From the NCBI GenBank assembly GCA_025924435.1, contig JAICIL010000014.1, positions 1 through 27,844 of the forward strand: a stretch of DNA of 27,844 bases, given 5' to 3'. The position numbers and the translations under genes were made by a program. How positions within the stretch are numbered: position 1 is the stretch's first letter; each line of letters opens with the position of its first letter. Origin of the DNA: Chloroflexia bacterium (GTDB lineage: Bacteria; Chloroflexota; Chloroflexia; Thermomicrobiales; JALYUS01). Positions 21,653 through 27,844 of the stretch are shown piece by piece. Under the pieces are notes generated by a model that was not told the DNA's origin, did no database searches, and worked only from the letters and a program-made list of their open reading frames with translations.

Positions 21653-21682
21653 AGCGGGGGCGGTTCGTGAACCATCCCCGCT
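21653..21682. terminator. Hairpin between convergent genes
   Basis: AGCGGGG (21653-21659) pairs with CCCCGCT (21676-21682), and inside, after a two-base mismatch, GGTTC pairs with GAACC over a two-base GT centre. It lies between the stop codons of the propeller gene (+) and the HD-Pnk gene (-), with no T-run. Confidence 0.6.
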
Positions 21683-21705
21683 TGCTCCTGAAAGCGATGC
21701 GATGT

Positions 21706-22851
21706 CTATGTGACAACATACTCAACGCGGTGTGCTTCGGTCCGATCCGGCACCTCCAGTTTCCCGATCAATCGCTCCAGCGCGTTGATCGGGAGACCAG
21801 CTTCGCGCGTCTCGTTTCGCTGTATGAGCGTTGCGTACGGCACTTCGACATAGACGATGCGGACACGCGCGCGGTACGAGGCGAAGAGATCTATCAATTG
21901 CCGCCGCATCATCCGCGTGATATTCGTCGCGTTCCAGACAAAGGATGTCCGCGTGCGCAAAAATGCCCGCGCCCGCTCCTTCGCCTCTTGGATCACTCTC
22001 CCCTGATCGTCGGTCGGCCGAACGCCGAGGTCGGCGCGGAGAACATCGAGCGAGATGAGAGGCCAATCCGGCACATTCCGCGCGATCCAGGTATCCTTCC
22101 CCGCCCCCGGCACACCGGACATCAGGACAACCTCACACGTCGTGTCGTCGTACGCATGGTAATCCGGGGCGGTGTGTCTGCCCGCGAAGTAGAGAAATCG
22201 GCTGTGGTCCGATGGGAGGATATGTGGCCCGTTCCAACAGCGGTTCTCCATGCAGAACTCCCCGAAATAGGCGATCCGGTCGAGCAACGCCGCTTGATCG
22301 GCACACATCCGCCCGCGGACGTCGGCTTCCGCAAGCAGCGCTACCTCCCGAAGCGAGGCCGTCTGGCTCGCCTCGATCACCGCGCGGACGGGATCGGGTT
22401 TCTCGAAGAACCAGAGCGGCAGCCCGTGATATCCGACCAGTTTCGCAATTCGCTCGCGCATGGTGAAGGGAACGGGCGTCTCGAGACCGATCCCTTCATA
22501 GAGAAGTTGCCGCGCCAGCAATTCGCCCCGGCGCGCGTGATTCCGAGACGTGATCGTGCCGTCTGCGTCAACCCGCGTGCAGACCGGTTTTGCGACATCA
22601 TGGAGGAGCGCGGCGGCGAAGAGTATCGCGCGGTCTTCAGTAGCAGCGCCACGCCACGCCATCTGCCCCGCAAGCGCGTCAGCGACCATCCGCGTATGGA
22701 CGAAGACATCACCCTCCGCGTGATACCGGGCATCTTGTGGGACGCCCGCCATCGCGCGGATCCACGCGAACCGCTCCGCGATGCGTTCCCACGCGACCGG
22801 CCATGTTGGTGCGGTCGGGACGAAAGGAAATTGTATCGTTTCCGCAACCAT
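21706..22851 (-). CDS. HD-Pnk: HD phosphoesterase fused to polynucleotide 5'-kinase
   Basis: A 381-residue end-healing enzyme in two parts. Residues 1-230 form an HD-domain phosphohydrolase: H52 (VFVHTRMVADAL), the H84-D85 pair (AALLHDVAKPV), H105 (NHARRGELLARQLL), H142 (LVGYHGLPLW) and D177 (LAEADVRGR) can hold a metal. Residues 238-381 form a P-loop kinase: MSGVPGAGKDTW (244-255), the acceptor-binding D269 (PLISLDVLRADLG) and an arginine of the lid in WNATNITRMMRR, then VRIVYVEVPYATLIQRNETR. This is the layout of Runella slithyformis HD-Pnk, which removes 2',3'-cyclic, 3'- and 2'-phosphates and phosphorylates 5'-OH ends of RNA or DNA. The 5'-OH/3'-phosphate breaks left by ribotoxins would be turned into ligatable ends. 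ATG at 22851 follows GGGGAAGG. The RNA ligase that would seal such ends lies directly upstream. Confidence 0.9.
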   Translation of the reverse strand: MVAETIQFPFVPTAPTWPVAWERIAERFAWIRAMAGVPQDARYHAEGDVFVHTRMVADALAGQMAWRGAATEDRAILFAAALLHDVAKPVCTRVDADGTITSRNHARRGELLARQLLYEGIGLETPVPFTMRERIAKLVGYHGLPLWFFEKPDPVRAVIEASQTASLREVALLAEADVRGRMCADQAALLDRIAYFGEFCMENRCWNGPHILPSDHSRFLYFAGRHTAPDYHAYDDTTCEVVLMSGVPGAGKDTWIARNVPDWPLISLDVLRADLGVRPTDDQGRVIQEAKERARAFLRTRTSFVWNATNITRMMRRQLIDLFASYRARVRIVYVEVPYATLIQRNETREAGLPINALERLIGKLEVPDRTEAHRVEYVVT

Positions 22852-22864
22852 GGTGATCCTTCCC

Positions 22865-22884
22865 CTCGCTGGCTAGCCAACGAG
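22865..22884. promoter_or_regulatory. 20-bp dyad before HD-Pnk
   Basis: CTCGCTGGCTAGCCAACGAG: the inner ten bases TGGCTAGCCA are a perfect palindrome, and the outer CTCG/CGAG continue it after one mismatch. It ends 14 bases before the HD-Pnk start codon and overlaps the region upstream of its ribosome site; an operator or leader structure. Confidence 0.4.
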
Positions 22885-22896
22885 CGTATGGGCGGC

Positions 22897-22926
22897 GGTG
22901 GCGCGGGCGGGAAAGCCCGCGCCACC
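22897..22926. terminator. 12-bp hairpin between RNA ligase and HD-Pnk
   Basis: A perfect stem GGTGGCGCGGGC (22897-22908) with its complement at 22915-22926 and a six-base loop, 14 bases after the ligase stop. There is no T-run, so it may be an mRNA-stabilising or processing hairpin that sets the ratio of the two products. Confidence 0.55.
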
Positions 22927-22940
22927 GTGCGAATATGTCC

Positions 22941-23726
22941 TCAGAAGAGCGAGGCGCCCGCGCGCAATTCGTTCGGGATGATCGGTCGGTTCATCCAGTG
23001 CCCCTGCGCGTCGGCGATCGCTTGATGGAAACCAGGGCGGACATATTTGTACCGACCCCGCACGCCGCGCTCGTCCTCGGCCTTGATATACACCCCCTCC
23101 ATCAGCCCGCTCGTATCCGTCTGGCGTAGCGTCAGATCGGAGTCAAGCCCGCGTTGGGCGCAGGCGCCTTCGAGCCGCGCGACGACATCCGGGCCGATGA
23201 ACGGCGACATCCCCACGAGGTCCGTCAGCGCATGGAGCGATGGAACCATCCCATCGTGCAGAGCATGGACGGAACCGATGAACGGGATGACCGACAACAG
23301 CGCCCGTCGCGCCACTGCGGAGAGAAAGACGCCCTCCCGGTCGTCGTAGACATCGAACTCCAGGAAGTAATGGGGCAAGCGCGTATAGAAGACGGTATGC
23401 TTCGCGTACAGCCATTCCCCATACATGATGTACCGATCTTCAAGCACATCGAGCAACTCACCGGCATACCGGTTCGCCCATGCCTTGAAGAGATGGAACT
23501 GCTGCTCCCGCCCGCCGCCCGTCAGATAGTGCCCCCGGCTCTGCAACAGGAGATCGCCGTTCGCTGTGAAACGCACGGCGCAGTTCGCGCCATCCATCTT
23601 CTCTGTGACGACGAGATGCCGCCCGGCCAGTTCCTCGAAAGGAATCGTCGCAAGGTCGTCATCGCCACGCTGAATCCCGGAACCCTCGATGTGGGGCGTC
23701 CGGGGATATTTCTTCATTTCAATCAT
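22941..23726 (-). CDS. ATP-dependent RNA ligase (Rnl)
   Basis: A 261-residue nucleotidyltransferase ligase with every catalytic motif in order: motif I EKMDGANCAVRF with the AMP-bound K43; QSRGHYLTGGG (motif Ia-like); motif III YIMYGEWLYAKH with E104; motif IIIa YFLEFDVYD; motif IV MEGVYIKAE with E210 and K215; motif V RYKYVRPGF with K227. The size and the lack of OB-fold or zinc-finger extension place it with compact RNA ligases (Pfam RNA_ligase) and not with DNA ligases. It joins 3'-OH and 5'-phosphate ends of broken RNA, probably tRNA, using ATP. I start at the ATG at 23726 since the 49 earlier residues of the open frame look non-coding; the ribosome site is weak. Together with HD-Pnk downstream on the same strand, it forms a complete heal-and-seal pair. 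Confidence 0.9.
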   Translation of the reverse strand: MIEMKKYPRTPHIEGSGIQRGDDDLATIPFEELAGRHLVVTEKMDGANCAVRFTANGDLLLQSRGHYLTGGGREQQFHLFKAWANRYAGELLDVLEDRYIMYGEWLYAKHTVFYTRLPHYFLEFDVYDDREGVFLSAVARRALLSVIPFIGSVHALHDGMVPSLHALTDLVGMSPFIGPDVVARLEGACAQRGLDSDLTLRQTDTSGLMEGVYIKAEDERGVRGRYKYVRPGFHQAIADAQGHWMNRPIIPNELRAGASLF

Positions 23727-23979
23727 TGCTTCACCCACGCACGCGAAGAAAAGCGGTCCGCGAACCGCCGACGATGAACAATCGGTTGCACCGGGAGTTA
23801 TGGAGCAATACTCATCGTCTGCCGCGCATTCCTGCCGTAACGGCTGCGTGGGCGGTGAAATCGGCTTTCTCACGATTGTGTGCGATCACCGCCGATGCCA
23901 TCATATCATGAGGGGCAACCAGAGATGAGTGTTGGCGCCCGCGAGGATGCCATCGCCGTTTCCGCCCGCTGCCCGCTCG

Positions 23980-24582
23980 CTACGCGAAACGTTCCTCCTT
24001 GAAGGGGTCGGCGTCGTTGTGGTAGCCGTACTTCTCCCAGAAGCCGAGGCGGTCTTCGGGGAGCAGTTCGATGCCGCGCACCCATTTCGCGCTCTTCCAG
24101 GCGTATTTCTTCGGCACGACGAGGCGCAGCGGCCAGCCGTGCGCGGGCGAGATGTCCTCCCCGTTATTGCGCCACGCGAAGAGGCAGTCGTCGTCCGCGA
24201 AGACCGCGAGCGGCATATTCGTCGTGTAGCCGCCGTCGCACTTGATGAGGACGAACTTCGCCTCCGGCTTGACCTTCACATGGGAGAGCACGTCTTTCGT
24301 GCCGACGCCCTCCCAGTGGTTGTCGAAGGTGCTCCAGCGGGTGACGCAGTGCATGTCCGCCGTGATCTCGGTGTGCGGCAGGGCGCGGAACTCGTCGTAT
24401 TTCCACGTCACGGGTTCTTCCACCAAACCGCCGATCGTGAAGTCCCAGCGGAAGGGGTCGTAGCGCGGGATGCCGCCGTAATGGAGGATGGGCCATTTCT
24501 CGGTCAGCGTCTGGCCGGGTGGCAGGCGGTCGCCGTACGCGGCGCGATTGGCGCGGGCGGCGGTGAGGGATTTGAAGATCAT
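23980..24582 (-). CDS. Sulfite-oxidase-like molybdopterin enzyme, catalytic subunit
   Basis: A 200-residue protein that is just the molybdopterin-binding domain of the sulfite oxidase family. The Mo-ligand cysteine is C79 in TEITADMHCVTRWSTFDNHW, and the C-terminal HGWPLRLVVPKKYAWKSAKWV with GIEL also belongs to the family. Stand-alone bacterial members, annotated 'sulfite oxidase-like oxidoreductase', are cytoplasmic or Tat-exported; here no Tat or Sec signal and no membrane helix are seen, and there is no haem partner (YedZ/MsrQ type) nearby. Substrates of these small proteins are unknown. The start ATG is well marked by AAGGAGT six bases away. The C-end (ADPFKEERFA) is complete. Its gene is single, with 400 bases to its divergent neighbour and 250 bases to the RNA ligase. 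Confidence 0.88.
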   Translation of the reverse strand: MIFKSLTAARANRAAYGDRLPPGQTLTEKWPILHYGGIPRYDPFRWDFTIGGLVEEPVTWKYDEFRALPHTEITADMHCVTRWSTFDNHWEGVGTKDVLSHVKVKPEAKFVLIKCDGGYTTNMPLAVFADDDCLFAWRNNGEDISPAHGWPLRLVVPKKYAWKSAKWVRGIELLPEDRLGFWEKYGYHNDADPFKEERFA

Positions 24583-25048
24583 TCACTACTCCTTAATGAT
24601 CGGTGCGCGGCGGGCAGTGAGCCGTCATCGCCCGCTCAACTGCGTCGAGTGTACCGCCCCTTCCTTACTGTTACATTACCCATACCATACGGACGCGCCA
24701 CCATCGCGCATGCCGATGGGCAGCGAGCGCCCTCCGGGCAGCATCCGCTTCCGGAACCGTTTGCAACACGCGCTCCACAAGGGGGGCGGAGAACCGGGGG
24801 CGTTGCGTCGGGCCGGATTGCGCGTGCGCTCGCCGCGATATGTGGTTTTCTTCGGCTTGGAAATGTACTATAATTCTCTGGCTGATACGCATCGCCCATT
24901 TGCCGCCCCAACCTGCGGCGCGCTCGGCGCTCAATTGTTGCCGCTCATCCTGGAGCGGTGGCGATACTGTGGGCCGCAAAAAAGGAGGGCCGCCATACGC
25001 AGTGATGCCGCGTCGCGTTGTCGTACCTGATGCAACGAGGAGGTCAGT
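24583..25048. other. Divergent intergenic region with TATAAT and small hairpin
   Basis: The region separates the molybdoenzyme (-) from the small acidic protein (+). It contains TATAAT at 24869-24874 (plus strand, no good -35), a hairpin CCGCTC-N6-GAGCGG (24941-24958), and a strong AAGGAGGG near 24981 with no start codon at a useful distance. If TATAAT is used, the leader of the acidic protein gene would be about 170 bases, holding both. On the minus strand, TACACT near 24650 may serve the molybdoenzyme. Confidence 0.45.
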
Positions 25049-25234
25049 ATGGAAACCAGTGTGATCGAGCGCGCTCCGGTCGGATTCCTCGCCTTCGGGC
25101 CTGGTCCTGGCGGCGAGGAGCCGGACGAGCCGGAACAGGACGAAGAACCGAAAACGAACAGCCCCGAGCGAGAAGAAGCGCCGGAGCCGGATGCGCGGCC
25201 CGCACATCCGCAGCGGCGGGAAGATGAGAAATAG
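25049..25234 (+). CDS. Small acidic protein of unknown function (61 aa)
   Basis: The ATG has a very good GAGGAGG site six bases upstream, which is the main reason to accept it. The product starts with a short non-polar part (ETSVIERAPVGFLAFGPGPG) and goes on with a tail almost entirely of E, D, P, K, R and N (GEEPDEPEQDEEPKTNSPER, then REDEK). It has no cysteine and no membrane helix, and is probably disordered. I know no family. The next gene (GNAT) starts 88 bases downstream on the same strand, followed by a coupled papain-like peptidase; the three could be one transcript. A leader-core precursor or a small partner protein are both possible, with nothing decisive. Composition alone could also be by chance in GC-rich DNA. 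Confidence 0.6.
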   Translation: METSVIERAPVGFLAFGPGPGGEEPDEPEQDEEPKTNSPEREEAPEPDARPAHPQRREDEK

Positions 25235-25322
25235 TCGCGGTAACGGCGCGAGGCGGGTTGCGGAGCGTGTTTTCGAGGCTCGGACATGATGGCGAGGATG
25301 GTCGGGGTCGGCGGGGCGGTCG

Positions 25323-25889
25323 TTGACGGTGCAGTTGCATCTCTTCACTCGCGCCTCTCCGTTCCTCGACGATGCCGTCCGCATCTTCGTGCGGACGTGG
25401 CCGGGGTATGATCCGGTGTCCGCGCGCGCGTCATTCCTGCGCGGTGCGGGCCGACGCGACTTTCGGGGCCTCGTCGCGGTCAGCGACGGCGTGGTCGTCG
25501 GGTTTGGGTTCGGGGCGCGCTCGTCTCCCGGCATCTGGTGGCACGATCAAATGACGAACCAACTGGGGCGGGAGCATCCCGCGCTCCGCGATGCCTGGCA
25601 ACTGACGGAGTTGGCAGTCGTGGAAGAATATCGCGGGCGCGGGATCGGTGGTCGCTTGCACGACGCCTTACTCGCAGCGCAACCATGCCCGCGCGCGCTG
25701 CTCTCCACCTACGCGACGAATGCGCGCGCGCGGGCGTTCTACGAGCGGCGCGGCTGGTATTCCATCCACTCCGCGTTCACATTCCCGCGCGATGCGCACG
25801 CCTATGTGGCGATAGCCAAAGAACTCGTCGGGTCATCTCCCGCGACGCAACGTCGCTCGTCCGCGCCCGCGGAAGGAGGAGCCTGTTGA
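25323..25889 (+). CDS. GNAT-family N-acetyltransferase
   Basis: A 188-residue acetyltransferase beginning with TTG at 25323; the ribosome site (GGGGCGG) is weak, and a GTG at 25329 is an alternative. The acetyl-CoA pyrophosphate loop is EEYRGRGIGGRLHDALL (Q/R-x-x-G-x-G/A), preceded by the strand WQLTELAVV; motif B is seen as STYATNARARAFYERRGW. All hallmarks of the fold are thus present. The acceptor is unknown (amine of a small molecule, peptide or protein). The stop TGA overlaps the ATG of the papain-like peptidase by one base (TGATG), a translational coupling that makes a joint role likely. The last 20 residues (SSPATQRRSSAPAEGGAC) are outside the fold and contain the peptidase's ribosome site. 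Confidence 0.87.
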   Translation: MTVQLHLFTRASPFLDDAVRIFVRTWPGYDPVSARASFLRGAGRRDFRGLVAVSDGVVVGFGFGARSSPGIWWHDQMTNQLGREHPALRDAWQLTELAVVEEYRGRGIGGRLHDALLAAQPCPRALLSTYATNARARAFYERRGWYSIHSAFTFPRDAHAYVAIAKELVGSSPATQRRSSAPAEGGAC

Positions 25890-26689
25890 TGTCCGCAACG
25901 ACCGCGTCCCACGGCTGGATTCCCGATGCGCCGGATGCGCGCGATCACTCCTACGAGGCGCCGGCGGAGACGCTCGCCGCGCTGCCGCCAAGTGTGGATC
26001 TCCGCGCCCAGTTCCCCCCGGTCTTTCACCAGGGCCATCTCCATAGTTGCACGGCGAACGCGGTCGTGGCGGTCATCCAGTTCCTCCAGCAGACGGGCCA
26101 GCACACGGTGACCGAGCCGCTGTCGCGGCTCTTCATCTACTACAACGCGCGCAAACTGCGGGGGACGGAGGGCATGGATGGCGGCGCCCACATCCGCGAC
26201 GCGCTGAAGAGCATCAATGCGGTCGGTGCGTGCGACGAATCGCACTGGCCCTATCCGTGGCCGCACCCCGCCGATCGCGATCAACTGCACGCCCTGGCCA
26301 CGTATCAGCCGCCGGAACGATGCTACCAGGGGGCGAGGCGGCATCAACTCAGGTACCTGCGCCTCCGGCGGGACCTGGCGCACTTGAAAGGCTGCCTCGC
26401 CAGCGGGTATCCCTTCATCTTCGGCTTTTACATGAGCGAGGCATTCGACCAGCCCGCCCCCGGCCCCGTGACCCAAGGGGGCGTTCTCCCGATGCCGCCG
26501 CCCGATGAACCTCTCGGCGCGGGCCATGCCGTCGTGGCAGTCGGATACGACGACGCGCACCGAACCTTCCTGATCCGCAATTCGTGGGGGCCCGACTGGG
26601 GCATCGGCGGGCATATCATGATGCCCTATGCCTTCCTCATGCACCCGCACCGCGCGAGCGATTTCTGGACGGTCCGCTCCTTTGTATGA
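25889..26689 (+). CDS. Papain-like cysteine peptidase (family C1)
   Basis: A 266-residue peptidase with the full papain set: Q48 and C54 in FHQGHLHSCTANAVVAVIQF, H213 in GAGHAVVAVGY, and N231 in FLIRNSWGPDWGIGGHIMMP. It begins with the short N-terminal text SHGWIPDAPDARDHSYEAP typical of bacterial and viral C1 proteins that lack the long propeptide of eukaryotic papain. There is no signal peptide, so it acts in the cytoplasm or is exported another way. The start ATG overlaps the GNAT stop (TGATG), with a strong GGAAGGAGGAG site nine bases upstream; a TTG three bases earlier... six bases from that site is another choice. Bacterial members have few known substrates. The acidic 61-residue protein upstream is a possible substrate, by position only. 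Confidence 0.92.
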   Translation: MSATTASHGWIPDAPDARDHSYEAPAETLAALPPSVDLRAQFPPVFHQGHLHSCTANAVVAVIQFLQQTGQHTVTEPLSRLFIYYNARKLRGTEGMDGGAHIRDALKSINAVGACDESHWPYPWPHPADRDQLHALATYQPPERCYQGARRHQLRYLRLRRDLAHLKGCLASGYPFIFGFYMSEAFDQPAPGPVTQGGVLPMPPPDEPLGAGHAVVAVGYDDAHRTFLIRNSWGPDWGIGGHIMMPYAFLMHPHRASDFWTVRSFV

Positions 26690-26712
26690 TGATCGGGTGG
26701 CCAGCTTTAATC

Positions 26713-26813
26713 AACCGCCAAGACGCCGAGGGCGCCAAGAAAGGAAGACGAAGAGAGGATCTTCTTTCCTCTCTTCTTTGTTTCCTCTTGGTGTCCTTGG
26801 CGTCTTGGCGGTT
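26713..26813. repeat. Long intergenic hairpin, AACCGCCAAGACGCC type, copy 2
   Basis: A 101-bp element with arms AACCGCCAAGACGCC (26713-26727) and the exact complement at 26799-26813; pairing continues inward with a few mismatches. It has the same purine/pyrimidine interior as the copy at 17058-17165, but different centre bases. It stands between convergent genes, where it may also act as terminator. Bases 26814-26899 that follow show only a short TGCCGCGGCA palindrome. Confidence 0.9.
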
Positions 26814-26899
26814 CATTCCCAGCGGGTTTTGACACCGGCTCTTAACCTACCAATCCTTGCCGCGGCAGGCTGAAGGCCGCCGCCACTCCATCATCGGCA

Positions 26900-27844
26900 T
26901 TATGGAGTATGCCCGGCCAGCGCCTCGGCGACGGCGCGATCGAGTTCCATCTCGGCTCCTTCTCGCCATGCCGCCAGCCACATCGCGGCATCAATGCGGG
27001 ATTGCGCCAGCGCGACCTCCGCGTCGTGCTCGCGCTCATGCACGCCCGCCAATGCAATGCCGACGCCGCGCCGCACCGCTTCAGCCGCGCCCCACAGTCG
27101 CGCCGCGCGGGGCACCGCCTCCTGCCGCGCCGCCACAATCGCGACGACCTCGAAGTGCTGGGCGATGCGCGGCCGATCGTCGAATTCGCGCGCAATCGTC
27201 AGGGCGTCCCGCAGGTGGACATGCGCGCCGGCAAGGTCGCCCCGCGCGATAGCCACGCGGCCAAGCGCGACGAGCGCATCGGCGACATCGTGCTTCTCGC
27301 CGACGATCCGCAGCGTCGCCAGGCATTCGTCCAGCACGTCGTACGAGGCGGCGCTCTCCCCCTGATAGTGCCGGGCGAGTTCCAGATAGAGTTGCGCGCG
27401 CGCCGCGCCGAGCCTGTTGCCCAATTCCCGGTACAACGCGAGGCCCTCGCGCAGCATCTCCCGCGCGCCCGCATCGCCGGCGTCGGCACAGACGAATCCC
27501 AGGTTGGTCAGCGACATCGCGATTGTCGGCTTCTCGCCGGAGCGACGAAGGATCGCCAGGCCCTCCTCATGCAGGCGGCGCGCGGACGCGTAATCGCCGA
27601 GCAGGTGCGCGATCAGCGCGAGATTGTTGAAGGCGTTCGCGACCCGCGCCTGATCGCCCTGCATGCGGTGCTGGGCAAGGCTCTGCTCGTACAAGTCGCG
27701 CGCCCGAGCATAGTCGGCCTCGCGGAACGCGATGATCCCCAGGTTGTTCAGGCTGCCGCCGATCCCGTTCCGATCGCCGAGCGCCTGGTAGATCGTCAAC
27801 GCCTCGGTGCCATACGCGCGCACCGTGGCATAATCGCCCTGATA
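26900..27844 (-). CDS. TPR-rich regulator, C-terminal part (runs off the window)
   Basis: The frame is open to the last base, so the N-end lies beyond 27844; 314 residues are visible. They are successive TPR units of about 40 residues, with repeated patterns NNLGIIAFREADYARARDLY, NNLALIAHLLGDYASARRLH, TNLGFVCADAGDAGAREML and ALGRVAIARGDLAGAHVHL. The end, ARLWGAAEAVRRGVGI... and SRIDAAMWLAAWREGAEMEL, followed by AVAEALAG, is the usual closing segment of large ATP-binding regulators of the SARP/LuxR/AAA class. The missing part is therefore probably an ATPase with a DNA-binding or kinase-like head, related to the regulator at 1073, but without its C-terminal HTH. An upstream-located BTAD or HTH would be expected. 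Confidence 0.88.
   Translation of the reverse strand, partial: YQGDYATVRAYGTEALTIYQALGDRNGIGGSLNNLGIIAFREADYARARDLYEQSLAQHRMQGDQARVANAFNNLALIAHLLGDYASARRLHEEGLAILRRSGEKPTIAMSLTNLGFVCADAGDAGAREMLREGLALYRELGNRLGAARAQLYLELARHYQGESAASYDVLDECLATLRIVGEKHDVADALVALGRVAIARGDLAGAHVHLRDALTIAREFDDRPRIAQHFEVVAIVAARQEAVPRAARLWGAAEAVRRGVGIALAGVHEREHDAEVALAQSRIDAAMWLAAWREGAEMELDRAVAEALAGHTP

Noticed and set aside
20185..21675. 496-codon minus-strand open frame with apparent repeats
   Set aside because: The repeats are only the mirror of the seven propeller blades on the plus strand.
24840..25064. Short frame ending MPRRVVVPDATRRSVWKPV as leader peptide for the acidic protein
   Set aside because: The AAGGAGGG near it is about 16 bases from the ATG, too far for a normal start; kept only as a remark on the gap.
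24671..25534. 287-codon minus-strand open frame
   Set aside because: Arginine/proline-rich text without motif; covers the divergent gap, the acidic protein and part of the GNAT gene.

Overview
The window is GC-rich (mostly CG-ended codons), has short intergenic gaps and carries 23 protein-coding genes or gene parts, one dead transposase and no tRNA or rRNA that I can see. The gene set (a very large LuxR/AAA regulator and a second TPR regulator, papain-fold peptidase, PLL-type propeller, many lone enzymes, GC-rich start regions with AGGAGG-type sites) fits an environmental high-GC bacterium. My best guess is Chloroflexota near Thermomicrobia/Sphaerobacterales, but nothing in the sequence proves this.

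Layout. 1-5065: end of a HAD phosphatase, a small four-helix membrane protein, a 988-aa ATPase/LuxR regulator and a secreted double-cupin protein, all on +. 5135-7563 (-): glucarate dehydratase and a zinc alcohol dehydrogenase, a likely sugar-acid/polyol catabolic pair. 7945-9973: a secreted beta-rich protein with a His/Asp/Asn/Gly tail facing a FAD amine oxidase across a perfect bidirectional terminator. 10343-11791: an orphan NarL-type histidine kinase and a tiny DUF3309-like membrane protein. 11897-12974: a decayed IS481-type element with terminal inverted repeats and a 6-bp target duplication. 13136-15781: a membrane-anchored protein of unknown function, an EthD-like protein and a polytopic membrane protein of the lysylphosphatidylglycerol-synthase TM type. 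16195-18430: inositol-phosphatase family enzyme, single-domain response regulator, SH3 lipoprotein. 18445-20305 (-): ATPase and substrate-binding lipoprotein of a nitrate/sulfonate/taurine-type ABC importer with no permease gene. 20572-21630: a seven-bladed PLL-like propeller. 21706-23726 (-): an RNA ligase followed by an HD-Pnk end-healing enzyme, together a complete nucleic-acid break repair set. 23980-24582: sulfite-oxidase-like molybdoenzyme. 25049-26689 (+): small acidic protein, GNAT acetyltransferase and papain-like peptidase, the last two translationally coupled. 26900-27844 (-): end of a TPR regulator.

The intergenic DNA is unusually structured. Tandem arrays with a strict 7-base period sit at gene edges in six places, two copies of a long hairpin built on AACCGCCAAGACGCC occur 9.6 kb apart, and several G+C hairpins separate genes. 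At 18.44-19.29 kb these repeats have moved into coding sequence: both ends of the ABC ATPase are encoded by repeat DNA, and the permease expected nearby is absent. The RNA-repair pair, the repeat-bounded ABC ATPase, the heptamer arrays and the acidic-protein/GNAT/papain cluster are the parts most worth following up.
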